A stretch of 64,000 nt of DNA from NCBI RefSeq assembly GCF_004349065.1, contig NZ_SMKZ01000002.1, forward strand, positions 62,001 to 126,000. Direction: 5' to 3'. The translations under genes and the position numbers were made by a program. Within the stretch, counting starts at the first letter, position 1. Every line of letters begins with the position of its first letter. The notes under the pieces were generated by a model. That model was given only the letters and a program-made list of their open reading frames with translations, was not told the DNA's origin and did not search any database. Origin of the DNA: Jiangella asiatica (GTDB taxonomy: Bacteria > Actinomycetota > Actinomycetes > Jiangellales > Jiangellaceae). Below are positions 8,576 to 15,554 of this stretch, piece by piece.

Positions 8576-9175
8576 ATGACCGAACCGGAGAGCGACGAAC
8601 AGCGCACACAGCGATTCGAGCGTGATGCGCTGCCGTACCTCGACCAGCTCTACTCGGCGGCGCTGCGGATGACCCGCAACGCCAGCGATGCCGAGGACCT
8701 GGTACAGGAGACCTTTGCCAAGGCATACGCCTCGTTCCACCAGTTCAAGGAGGGGACGAACCTCAAGGCGTGGCTCTACCGCATCCTGACCAACACGTTC
8801 ATCAACACGTACCGGAAGCGGCAGCGCGAGCCTCAGCAGAGCGCCACGGAGGAGATCGAGGACTGGCAGATGGCCAGGGCGGAGGCGCACACCTCCACCG
8901 GTCTGCTCTCCGCGGAGGCGGAGGCGCTGGCGCACCTGCCCGACTCCGACGTGAAGAACGCCCTCCAGGAGATCCCGGAAGAGTTCCGCATCGCCGTCTA
9001 CCTCGCCGATGTCGAGGGCTTTCCCTACAAGGAGATTGCCGACATCATGGGCACACCGATCGGCACGGTGATGTCCAGGCTGCACCGTGGCCGCCGTCAG
9101 CTTCGCGGGCTGTTGGAGGACTACGCCCGCGAGCGTGGGCTGGTGCCGAAGGTAACTCAGGAGGTCGGAGGATGA
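8576..9175 (+). CDS. sigR: ECF RNA polymerase sigma factor SigR/SigH (disulfide stress)
   Basis: A 199-residue group 4 sigma factor. Region 2 contains [19 protein letters not shown], then [14 protein letters not shown] and [19 protein letters not shown]; region 4 has the helix-turn-helix ending [26 protein letters not shown]. This is the SigR/SigH subgroup that activates thioredoxin, protease and thiol genes when the zinc anti-sigma factor is oxidised. I chose the ATG at 8576, where the family similarity begins; the frame is open from 8453, and an alternative longer form starting upstream is known for SigR in Streptomyces and cannot be excluded. It overlaps rsrA by 4 bp and is preceded by a SigR-type promoter. 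Confidence 0.96.
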   Translation: MTEPESDEQRTQRFERDALPYLDQLYSAALRMTRNASDAEDLVQETFAKAYASFHQFKEGTNLKAWLYRILTNTFINTYRKRQREPQQSATEEIEDWQMARAEAHTSTGLLSAEAEALAHLPDSDVKNALQEIPEEFRIAVYLADVEGFPYKEIADIMGTPIGTVMSRLHRGRRQLRGLLEDYARERGLVPKVTQEVGG

Positions 9176-9447
9176 GCTGCGACGACAACGACGTCGACTG
9201 CGCTGAGGTTCTCGATCGGGTCTATGTCTTCTTCGACCATGAGCTCGATGACCGCACCATCACCTACGACGAGATCAAGGCGCACCTCGACGCGTGCCAG
9301 CCGTGCCTGTCGAAGTACGACATCGAGCGGGTCATCCGCGAGATGCTGGCGCGCTCCTGCGGCTGCGACCACGCGCCGGACGAGCTGCGCACCAAGATCC
9401 GGGCGCGCATCCAGGAAGTCCGGGTGCAGATCAGCCGGACGCCCTGA
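9172..9447 (+). CDS. rsrA: Zinc-containing redox-sensitive anti-sigma factor RsrA
   Basis: A 91-residue anti-sigma factor of the ZAS family. The zinc motif H38-x3-C42-x2-C45 (HLDACQPC) and an upstream Cys10 are all present, as is the C-terminal [12 protein letters not shown] segment. In relatives, oxidation makes a disulfide, expels zinc and releases SigR. The ATG overlaps the sigR stop (ATGA), which ensures coupled synthesis of sigma and anti-sigma factor, and GGAGG sits directly before it. A strong hairpin follows the stop at 9486-9530. Confidence 0.95.
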   Translation: MSCDDNDVDCAEVLDRVYVFFDHELDDRTITYDEIKAHLDACQPCLSKYDIERVIREMLARSCGCDHAPDELRTKIRARIQEVRVQISRTP

Positions 9448-9485
9448 GCGCCCTGCGGCCACAGCCAGAGTCGCCTGACCAAACG

Positions 9486-9530
9486 ACGAGAGCCCCGGAC
9501 CACTGCCGACGCAGGGTCCAGGGCTCTCGT
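9486..9530. terminator. Bidirectional hairpin between rsrA and bL37
   Basis: Arms of 16 bases (9486-9501 and 9515-9530) pair with one mismatch around a 13-base loop. The hairpin starts 39 bases after the rsrA stop and ends 15 bases before the stop of the converging small ribosomal protein gene, so it can serve both. No U-run follows, as is common in this phylum. Confidence 0.82.
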
Positions 9531-9544
9531 GCGTACGGGGCGCC

Positions 9545-9619
9545 TCAGGAGTTGGGGCGCTTGCCGTGGTTGGCCGCGCTCTTCTTCCGCGAGCGGCGCT
9601 TGCGTGCCTTCTTGCCCAT
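9545..9619 (-). CDS. Ribosomal protein bL37-like, 24 residues
   Basis: A 24-codon gene starting at ATG (complement of 9617-9619) and encoding a very basic peptide that begins MGKKARKRRSRKKSAANHGK and ends RPNS. The ANHGKRPN ending and basic body match the small actinobacterial 50S protein bL37, which sits near sigH/sigR in this phylum. A GAGGAG ribosome site lies about 12 bases upstream. It is too short for ordinary gene finding, but the sequence match makes it convincing. It reads toward the shared hairpin at 9486-9530. Confidence 0.82.
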   Translation of the reverse strand: MGKKARKRRSRKKSAANHGKRPNS

Positions 9620-9688
9620 GGCGAGCTGACTCCTCTCGATGGATCGATGACCGGCGGACGACCGCCGAACCCGCGACGACGGGTGCCG

Positions 9689-10519
9689 TCATGCGGTGAC
9701 GCGCGGCGACTCCGGCTTGGCGTCGGCGGTCACGTCGGCGTCCATTGTCGCACGTGCGGCGGTGCGCTCCGACCCGTCGTCGTCGCCTGGCCGGGAGTCA
9801 CCGGTGTGATGCTCGTCGCGGTCCGGCGGCGGTGGTGGCGGGCCGTCGGCCGGGCCCGGACGGGGTCCGCGGCGGACCGGCTCACGACGGGGTCCGGCCG
9901 GCTCACGACGGGGTCCGCTCGGCTCACGACGGGGTTCGCGCGGCGCCGCGGGTCGCTTGGCGCCCGCCGTCACCGCCCGGCGTCCGGTCATCCCGGTGGC
10001 CAGGGCGGCGGCGCAGCCGGCGGCGACGGCGATGTCGCCAGGGCTCACGACCTCGGGTCGGGGCGGGAACGCCACCGGGACCACTTTGCCCAGCCAGGGC
10101 AGCGCGGTCCGGTCCCCGGTCGCGGCGATCCGGCCGTTGTCCTCGGGTGCCTCCTCGGCCACCGTCGGTGACACCCCGGCCCGCTCCTGCGCCGTCGCCG
10201 ACACCGGCATCGCGCCGTTGAGCATGATGACCAGGCCGTTGGCGGCGAGCCCGAGCGCCACCAGCCGGGCGCCGTGGTGGCCGCGGTTGAGCCACGCGTA
10301 GAAGCCGAGCGTGAACCAGCACAGCGCGGTCAGGGCCGGCAGCAGCGGTTCCCAGACCCAGCTGCCGCCGACGCCGAGGGCGTACAGGCCCAGCGCGGTG
10401 AGGATGAGGCGGCTGCGTACGGGCGGTGCGGCGGCAAGCCGGCGTAAGCGTCCACCGCGTGCGTATCCCGCCGCCCAGGCCGGCGGCCAGGGCGAGCAGG
10501 ACGAGCGCCATGTTTTCAT
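9689..10519 (-). CDS. DUF5317-like membrane protein with an apparent N-terminal frameshift
   Basis: The body encodes about four hydrophobic helices (LILTALGLYALGVGGSWVWE, LTALCWFTLGFYAWLNRG, LVALGLAANGLVIMLNGAMP, later a helix before TGMTGRRA), then a long Pro/Arg/Asp-rich tail with tandem RREPxGPR units. The MLNGAMPVS segment is typical of DUF5317 proteins. The natural first helix, MALVLLALAAGLGGG, is in a different frame, starting at 10,511. Removing one C from the CCC run at 10,467-10,469 would join it to the following YARGGRLRRLAAAP frame. As written, translation would need the unusual MKTWRSSC start at 10,519. This is either a real frameshift or a sequencing error in a G/C run. Function unknown. 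Confidence 0.65.
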   Translation of the reverse strand: MKTWRSSCSPWPPAWAAGYARGGRLRRLAAAPPVRSRLILTALGLYALGVGGSWVWEPLLPALTALCWFTLGFYAWLNRGHHGARLVALGLAANGLVIMLNGAMPVSATAQERAGVSPTVAEEAPEDNGRIAATGDRTALPWLGKVVPVAFPPRPEVVSPGDIAVAAGCAAALATGMTGRRAVTAGAKRPAAPREPRREPSGPRREPAGPRREPVRRGPRPGPADGPPPPPPDRDEHHTGDSRPGDDDGSERTAARATMDADVTADAKPESPRVTA

Positions 10520-10613
10520 CCTGACCCGGTCGCCGGCGTTGGTGTGGGTGCCACGCCCGCGAGCACGACGGTTCGTGGTGGAATGCACAGGCAGGAATTC
10601 GAGAGGAGACGGC

Positions 10614-10829
10614 GTGGCCGAGATGGTGGCTGCCGAGATGGTGGCCAATGTCCATTCTGTGGCGGTGTCCGTGGGCGACCACGTCGACGCCGGTGCGACG
10701 CTGCTGATCCTGGAGTCCATGAAGATGGAGATCCCGGTGCTCTGTGAGGACGGCGGCCTGGTGTCCGACGTCAAGGTCGGGCCGGGCGACGTGGTCCAGG
10801 AGGGCGACGTCCTGGTCGTCATCTCGTGA
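10614..10829 (+). CDS. Small biotin/lipoyl-attachment carrier protein (TB7.3-like)
   Basis: A 71-residue protein that is only a biotinyl domain. The lysine to be modified is in ESMKMEIPV, near residue 36, flanked by the usual two beta-hairpin halves. The GTG at 10,614 has a perfect GAGAGGAG ribosome site 7 bases upstream. It resembles mycobacterial TB7.3 (Rv3221c), which also neighbours the sigH/rshA genes and pdtaS/whiB1. Such stand-alone carriers probably serve a biotin-dependent carboxylase whose other parts are encoded elsewhere. It overlaps the next gene by 4 bp (GTGA). Confidence 0.93.
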   Translation: MAEMVAAEMVANVHSVAVSVGDHVDAGATLLILESMKMEIPVLCEDGGLVSDVKVGPGDVVQEGDVLVVIS

Positions 10830-11218
10830 GCGCGCTCGAGCCCGGACTGGCGGCGGCGGAGGAGCACGTCGTCACGGAGGTCGACACCGCGCTGGCGGTC
10901 GGCTCCGGCGACGTCCCGGTGCTGGCGACGCCCCGGCTGGTCGCGTGGATGGAGGCGGCGACGGTCAGCGCCGTCGCCGATGCCCTGGCCGGCGGCGACA
11001 CCACGGTCGGCACACGGATCGAGGTCGACCACGTCGCGGCCAGCGCGCTCGGCGCGCGGATCGAGGTCGGGTGCGCGCTGCTGGCCGTCGACGGGCGAGT
11101 GCTGAGCTTCGCCGTCACCGCCCACGACGGCGACGGCGTGCGGATAGCTGGTGGGACGATCATCCGCGTCGTCGTGGGGCGCGAGCGATTCCTGGCACGG
11201 CTGACTCAGCCGGCGTAG
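10826..11218 (+). CDS. Thioesterase-family (hot-dog fold, FlK-like) protein
   Basis: A 130-residue single hot-dog domain. The central helix region VPVLATPRLVAWMEAATVSAV and the following TVGTRIEVDHVAAS strand match fluoroacetyl-CoA-thioesterase-like (FlK/YbgC-like) proteins. It probably hydrolyses or binds an acyl-CoA; the substrate is unknown. The GTG start is fixed by a GTGA overlap with the biotinyl carrier gene, indicating an operon. Its last 13 bases overlap a small leftward open frame. Confidence 0.82.
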   Translation: MSALEPGLAAAEEHVVTEVDTALAVGSGDVPVLATPRLVAWMEAATVSAVADALAGGDTTVGTRIEVDHVAASALGARIEVGCALLAVDGRVLSFAVTAHDGDGVRIAGGTIIRVVVGRERFLARLTQPA

Positions 11219-11364
11219 GGGTGGTTCGGCAGGTTCGGCGACCACTCGTCCTCGGCGCGCGGTAGTGGGTCGTGGCGGGGTCCGCCGTCGGAGTCCGCCC
11301 ACCGGGCCGCGGCGATCGCGGCGACGATCACGGCTGCCAGCAGAAGCATGATGACGATGTCCAT
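11206..11364 (-). CDS. Small single-helix membrane protein (putative)
   Basis: A 52-residue frame. Residues about 3-20 form one membrane helix (IVIMLLLAAVIVAAIAAAR), followed by an acidic/proline-rich cytoplasmic or periplasmic tail ending SPNLPNHPYAG. There is no good ribosome site, but codon third positions are G/C-rich as in real genes here. It overlaps the thioesterase 3' end by 13 bp in convergent orientation and its start lies next to the palindromes before the GlxA-type gene. I do not recognise a family. Confidence 0.5.
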   Translation of the reverse strand: MDIVIMLLLAAVIVAAIAAARWADSDGGPRHDPLPRAEDEWSPNLPNHPYAG

Positions 11365-11390
11365 GGCAGTAATTCTGCTACCGTTACCTT

Positions 11391-11448
11391 CCTGCCACTA
11401 GTGGCAGGACTGCCGCCGTCCATCGACATCCTGCCAAAGATCTGGCAG
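11391..11448. promoter_or_regulatory. Two TGCCA/TGGCA palindromes before the GlxA-type regulator
   Basis: CCTGCCACTAGTGGCAGG (11,391-11,408) is a perfect 18-bp palindrome. CTGCCA-AAGATC-TGGCAG (11,431-11,448) is a second one. Their centres are 40 bp apart, close to four helical turns, so they face the same side of DNA. A further TGGCAG half-site is at 11,364-11,369. The second palindrome overlaps the likely -10 region of the regulator gene, so autoregulation is the simplest reading. AdpA-type AraC regulators recognise TGGC-containing sites. Confidence 0.62.
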
Positions 11449-11457
11449 ACTGTCCGA

Positions 11458-12438
11458 ATGCTACGAAATGTCGCTGCCGTCGTGCTCGACGGCGTCGCGC
11501 CCTTCGAACTCGGTGTGCTGTGTGAGGCCTTCGGCATCGACCGGTCCGACCAGGGTCTTCCGGTCATGGACTTCGACCTTGCTGGTGTGAACCCGGGGCC
11601 GGTCAAGACGTCGCTGGGCTTCGAGCTCATCGTCGAGCACGGTCTGGAGCGGCTGGAGTCCGCCGACCTGATCGGCATCCCGGCGATGCCGCGCAACAAC
11701 GTCTTCCCCGCCGACCTGCTCGAGGCACTGCGGGCCGCGGTCGACCGGGGTGCTCGCGTGCTGTCGGTCTGCTCCGGCGCGTTCGTCCTGGGCGCCGCCG
11801 GCCTGCTCGACGGGCGGCGGTGCACCACGCACTGGATGTACACAGACGAGCTGGCCGCGAGGTTCCCGCAGGCCAAGGTCGACCCGGGGGTCCTGTACAT
11901 CGACGACGACCCCATCATCACCAGCGCCGGCACAGCCGCGGGCATCGACGCGAGCCTGCACCTGTGGCGCAAGGAGTTCGGCGCCGACATGGCCGCCACG
12001 GTGGCCCGCCGGATGGTCGTCCCACCGCACCGTGACGGCGGCCAGGCCCAGTTCATCGAGGCGCCTATCCGGGCCACCCCGGCGCGCACGCTGGCCGCCG
12101 TGGTCGACTACATGGCCGCCCACCTCGACCAGAACCTCACCATCGAGGACCTCGCCGCGCTGGCGAACATGTCGCCGCGTACGTTCGCCCGGCGATTCCG
12201 CGCCGAGACCGGCACCACGCCCTACGAGTGGCTCCTCACCGCCCGCCTGGCCGCGGCCCAGCGGATGTTGGAGCGCGGCGACGACGTCGTCGAGACGGTC
12301 GCGGCGCGGGCCGGCTTCGGTACCGGTGCGGCCATGCGCCACCACTTCGCCAAGCGCCTGGGCACCACGCCGCAGGCCTACCGCGCCGCGTTCTGTGACC
12401 GCGGCAAGCTTCAGATGCCGGTGGTGGAGCGGGGGTAG
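11458..12438 (+). CDS. GlxA-family AraC-type transcriptional regulator (DJ-1/PfpI domain + HTH)
   Basis: A 326-residue regulator. Residues about 1-180 form a DJ-1/PfpI-like domain (VAAVVLDGVAPFELGVL at the start, VLSVCSGAFVLGAAGLLDGR at the nucleophile-elbow position, including the conserved Cys). Residues about 215-315 contain the AraC double helix-turn-helix (LTIEDLAALANMSPRTFARR, then VVETVAARAGFGTGAAMRHH). No ribosome site precedes the ATG; a CAGACT hexamer 6 bases upstream suggests a leaderless message. The palindromes at 11,391-11,448 are probable binding sites. It converges on the TPP enzyme gene with a 28-bp overlap. Ligand unknown. Confidence 0.93.
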   Translation: MLRNVAAVVLDGVAPFELGVLCEAFGIDRSDQGLPVMDFDLAGVNPGPVKTSLGFELIVEHGLERLESADLIGIPAMPRNNVFPADLLEALRAAVDRGARVLSVCSGAFVLGAAGLLDGRRCTTHWMYTDELAARFPQAKVDPGVLYIDDDPIITSAGTAAGIDASLHLWRKEFGADMAATVARRMVVPPHRDGGQAQFIEAPIRATPARTLAAVVDYMAAHLDQNLTIEDLAALANMSPRTFARRFRAETGTTPYEWLLTARLAAAQRMLERGDDVVETVAARAGFGTGAAMRHHFAKRLGTTPQAYRAAFCDRGKLQMPVVERG

Positions 12439-14081
12439 GCCACCTCCGGGTCGCACTGCACGTTCAGCAGGTACGGCACGCCGGCGTCGAACGCGCGGCG
12501 CAGTGCCGGACCGAGATCGCCGGGCTTGGTGATGGTCTCGCCGGCCCCACCCAGCGCATCGACGACGGCGTCGTAGCCGGTCTCGGCGCGCAGATCGGCG
12601 GCGACGTCGTAGCCGTACAGGAACCGCATCGGGTGCTTCTCCAGGCCCCACGCGCCGTTGTTGCCGACGATCATCACCGCCGGGAGCTGGTGGCGGACGA
12701 GCGTGTCGACGTCCATCAGCGACATGCCGGCGGCGCCGTCACCGTAGAGCAGCACCACCTGGCTGGACGGCCGTGCCAGGCGGGCCGCGGCCGCCGCGCC
12801 CGCCCCGGCGCCCAGGCAGCCGTACGGGCCGGGATCGAGCCAGCAGCCGGGGCGGCCGGGCTCGATCAGCTTGCCGGCCCACGACACGAAGTCGCCGCCG
12901 TCACCGATCACCACGGCATCGTCGTCGAGCACGCGGCTCAGCTCGCCGTAGACGCGCGCGGGGTGGATCGGGTCGCCGTCCGCGGCCAGCAGCGGTGCGT
13001 CGGACTCGACGGCGGCGGCCGCGGCCTCGCGCAGCCGGCCGGCCCACTCGCCCAACGTCGGGGCGGGTCGTGTCGCCGCGAGGACCGCGTCGAGCACGCT
13101 GGTCAGGTCGCCGGCGGCGCTGGCGGCCAGGTCCACGTGGCCGGCGATGCCGTCGGGGGAGTCCATGACGTGCACGACGCGGGCCGACGGTGCGTCGTCG
13201 CCGCCGCCGAACGTGCCGAAGCCGAGCCGGAAGTCCAGCGGTGTGCCCACCACCAGCACCAGGTCGGCGTGCTTGAACGCCGTCGACCGGGCCCTGTTGA
13301 CCAGCAGTTCGTGGCCGCGCGGCAGCACGCCGCGGCCCATGCCGTTGGCGACGACCGGGATGCCGGTCTCGTCGGCGAAGCGCCGCGCGGCCACCTCGGC
13401 GCCGTCCATCCAGACGTCGGAGCCGAGCACCAGGACCGGGCGCTGCGCCGAGCCCAGCGCCGTCGCGATGGCGGCGACGGCGTCAGGGTCCGGCTCCGGG
13501 CGCGCTGCCGGCGGGGTGACGTCGAGGGGTAGGTCGGCGAAGCTGTACAGCTCGTCCATGGGGACGTCGACGAAGACCGGCCCGCGGTGCGCCGACCTGG
13601 CCAGGCTCAGTGCGCGGTCCAGGACCGGGCCGACGTCGGCCGCCTTGGCCGCGGTGGTCGAGAGCTTTGTGACCGGTGCGAGCAGCGGCGGGTGGTCGAG
13701 CTCCTGCAGCGCGCCGGTGCCCCAGCGCCAGGCCGGTGCGCGCCCGCCGATGGCCAGCAGCGGAACGCCGGAGAAGTACGCCTGGGCGATGCCGCTGATG
13801 CCGTTGGTGACGCCCGGGCCGGCGGTCAGCACGGCCAGGCCGGGCTCGCGGGTGAGCTTCGCAGTCGCCTCGGCGCCGAACACGGCGGTCTGCTCGTGCC
13901 GGACGTCGACGATGCGGGTGGTCGTCGCCTCGCCGGCCTTGACCACTGCGTCGTAGAGCGGGAACACGTGGGCGCCGGAGAGGGTCCACATGGTCCGCAC
14001 GCCGTGCGCCTCGGCGACGGCGAGAGCGTGTTGACCGGCATGTCCGCTGAGCGTCAAGTTGTTGCGCTGCGAAATACTCAC
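12411..14081 (-). CDS. Thiamine-pyrophosphate enzyme, acetolactate-synthase-like (IlvG-type)
   Basis: A 556-residue member of the TPP-binding decarboxylase/carboligase family. Three domains are visible: an N-terminal pyrimidine-binding domain with the catalytic Glu in VDVRHEQTAVFGAEA, a central domain, and a C-terminal pyrophosphate-binding domain with LYGDGAAGMSLMDVDTLVRH and NNGAWGLEK. It resembles mycobacterial IlvG more than the biosynthetic IlvB; no small regulatory subunit lies nearby, so the reaction is uncertain (acetolactate synthase-like or another 2-keto acid decarboxylase). The GTG at 14,081 is preceded by TACCGT at 6 bases and no ribosome site, suggesting a leaderless start. Confidence 0.87.
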   Translation of the reverse strand: MSISQRNNLTLSGHAGQHALAVAEAHGVRTMWTLSGAHVFPLYDAVVKAGEATTTRIVDVRHEQTAVFGAEATAKLTREPGLAVLTAGPGVTNGISGIAQAYFSGVPLLAIGGRAPAWRWGTGALQELDHPPLLAPVTKLSTTAAKAADVGPVLDRALSLARSAHRGPVFVDVPMDELYSFADLPLDVTPPAARPEPDPDAVAAIATALGSAQRPVLVLGSDVWMDGAEVAARRFADETGIPVVANGMGRGVLPRGHELLVNRARSTAFKHADLVLVVGTPLDFRLGFGTFGGGDDAPSARVVHVMDSPDGIAGHVDLAASAAGDLTSVLDAVLAATRPAPTLGEWAGRLREAAAAAVESDAPLLAADGDPIHPARVYGELSRVLDDDAVVIGDGGDFVSWAGKLIEPGRPGCWLDPGPYGCLGAGAGAAAAARLARPSSQVVLLYGDGAAGMSLMDVDTLVRHQLPAVMIVGNNGAWGLEKHPMRFLYGYDVAADLRAETGYDAVVDALGGAGETITKPGDLGPALRRAFDAGVPYLLNVQCDPEVAYPRSTTGI

Positions 14082-14102
14082 GACCTTACGGTAGCGCCGC
14101 GA

Positions 14103-14160
14103 CCCATGATCATCAACGATCTCGGGCGTCATGGCACCCGAGATCGTTGATGATCATGGG
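14103..14160. repeat. Perfect 24-bp inverted repeat, family B copy 1
   Basis: Arms 14,103-14,126 and 14,137-14,160 are exact reverse complements around a 10-base loop. Each arm has the core TGATCATCAACGATC, which recurs at 35,374-35,388. It sits between the TPP gene start and the MarR gene stop and includes the last bases of the MarR frame. It may stop transcription from marR. Confidence 0.85.
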
Positions 14161-14579
14161 AGGAGGGTGGCGGCGTCGCGAATAGTCCGCAGACTCGCGG
14201 CGTCGAGCTCGCGCAGCTCGGCAGGGGGCGCGTACATGGCGCGCATCAGTTCCGCGCGCATCGCCGCGCCCTGTGGCGTGAGCACCACCAGCCGGGCCCG
14301 CCGGTCGGTCGGATGTGTGCGGCGCTCGGCGAGATCCAAGCGTTGCAGCCGGTCGACCGTCCAGGTAGCGGTGGACGCGTCGCATCGCCACTCCGCGGCC
14401 AGCTCCTTCATGGTCCGTCCGCTCGTCGCGTCCAACGAGTGCAACGCCTTGTACTCGTTGGCGGTCAGCCCCAGCTCGGCCAGCGCGGTGTCACGCTCCG
14501 GTCGGGTGCGGATCAGGAAGTCGAACATCATCCGCCACGCTTCGCCGGCCAGGGCGGCCCGTTCCTCGTCGTCGGTCAC
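14154..14579 (-). CDS. MarR-family transcriptional regulator
   Basis: A 141-residue winged-helix regulator. The recognition part is LTANEYKALHSLDAT, TMKELAAEWRCDASTATWTV and the wing RLDLAERRTHPTDRRARLVVLT (about residues 35-105). It is divergent from an LLM-type oxidoreductase gene, and the 103-bp gap contains nested inverted repeats (14,591-14,631) fit for a MarR dimer. It probably represses itself and the oxidoreductase in response to an unknown small molecule. Its stop codon lies inside the right arm of the family B repeat. Confidence 0.92.
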   Translation of the reverse strand: MTDDEERAALAGEAWRMMFDFLIRTRPERDTALAELGLTANEYKALHSLDATSGRTMKELAAEWRCDASTATWTVDRLQRLDLAERRTHPTDRRARLVVLTPQGAAMRAELMRAMYAPPAELRELDAASLRTIRDAATLLP

Positions 14580-14590
14580 GGTCCAATCAT

Positions 14591-14643
14591 AATGCTTGGG
14601 TCATTCCAATAGTTTGACTTGTCCAAGCATTCTTACGTAGGGT
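14591..14643 (+). promoter_or_regulatory. MarR operator and promoter for the LLM oxidoreductase
   Basis: AATGCTTGG (14,591-14,599) and CCAAGCATT (14,623-14,631) are perfect 9-bp arms; a smaller TTGG-N6-CCAA palindrome is nested at 14,596-14,609. TTGACT (14,614-14,619) and TAGGGT (14,638-14,643), 18 bases apart, form a reasonable promoter reading right, and the outer repeat would cover it. Confidence 0.55.
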
Positions 14644-14682
14644 CGTTTCGAAGGCGATGACCCGACCCCCGAGGTGACGACC

Positions 14683-15537
14683 ATGCGAGTCAGCATCAGC
14701 ATCACCAACTACTGGCCCGGCGAGGCCCAGCACGAGCAGCTGGCCCGCGTCGTGCGTACCGCCGACGAGTCCGGCATCGACAGCGTCTGGGTGGCCGACC
14801 ACCTGATCCAGGGCGACCCGGTCGCCTCGATCGACGACCCGATGCTCGAGGCATACACCGTGCTGGGCTACGCGGCCGCGCAGACCGAGCGCGTCCGGCT
14901 GGGCTGCATGGTCTCGCCGGTCAGCTACCGCGAGCCGGCCCTGCTGATCAAGGCGGTCACCACGCTCGACGTGCTGTCCGGCGGCCGGGCGTGGTTCGGC
15001 GTCGGCGCCGGCTACCAAGGCGAGGAGGCGGGGATGATGGGGCTGCCGCTGCCACCCACCGCCGAGCGCTTCGAGCGTCTGGAGGAGCTGCTGAGGCTGG
15101 CTCGCCAGATGTGGGCCGGCGACGACGCGCCGTTCGAGGGGCGGCACTATCGCCTGGAGCGGCCGGTCAACGCGCCGAACTCGGTGCGCCGCCCGCATCC
15201 GCCGATCCTGGTCGGCGGCATGGGCGAGAAGCACACGCTGCGGTTGGTGGCGCAGTACGCCGACGCGTGCAACCTCCCCGACATCCCCGACGGCGGCGAG
15301 ACCGTCCGGCACAAGCTCGACGTGCTGGCACGGCACTGCGACGCCGTGGGCCGGCCGTTCGGCGCGATCGAGAAGACCCTGGGCATGGCGCTCGCGCCGG
15401 GGGAGTCGGCATCGTCGTTCGTGCAGCGGTGCCGGGTCGCCCGCGAGCTGGGCATGGAGCACCTGGGCGTCATCACCCGCGGCGTGCCGTGGACCGAGGA
15501 GACGGTGCGGACGGTGGCGGCCGCCGTCGACGCCTGA
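14683..15537 (+). CDS. LLM-class F420-dependent oxidoreductase (luciferase-like)
   Basis: A 284-residue TIM-barrel of the luciferase-like monooxygenase superfamily. Typical features are SISITNYWPGEAQHEQLAR at the N-terminus, VWVADHL, TERVRLGCMVSPVSYREPAL and the GRAWFGVGAGYQGEEAGMMG cofactor-binding turn. In actinobacteria this subgroup usually uses coenzyme F420 and acts on small carbonyl or alcohol substrates; the substrate here is unknown. GAGGTG precedes the ATG at 14,683 with good spacing. Control by the divergent MarR protein is likely. Confidence 0.9.
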   Translation: MRVSISITNYWPGEAQHEQLARVVRTADESGIDSVWVADHLIQGDPVASIDDPMLEAYTVLGYAAAQTERVRLGCMVSPVSYREPALLIKAVTTLDVLSGGRAWFGVGAGYQGEEAGMMGLPLPPTAERFERLEELLRLARQMWAGDDAPFEGRHYRLERPVNAPNSVRRPHPPILVGGMGEKHTLRLVAQYADACNLPDIPDGGETVRHKLDVLARHCDAVGRPFGAIEKTLGMALAPGESASSFVQRCRVARELGMEHLGVITRGVPWTEETVRTVAAAVDA

Positions 15538-15554
15538 CCGGGTTGGGTCGGGGC

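Noticed and set aside
9730-9950. Tandem repeat (about 18 bp) around 9889-9930
   Set aside because: It encodes RREPxGP units in the tail of the DUF5317 protein, so it is a protein-level repeat and not a separate element.
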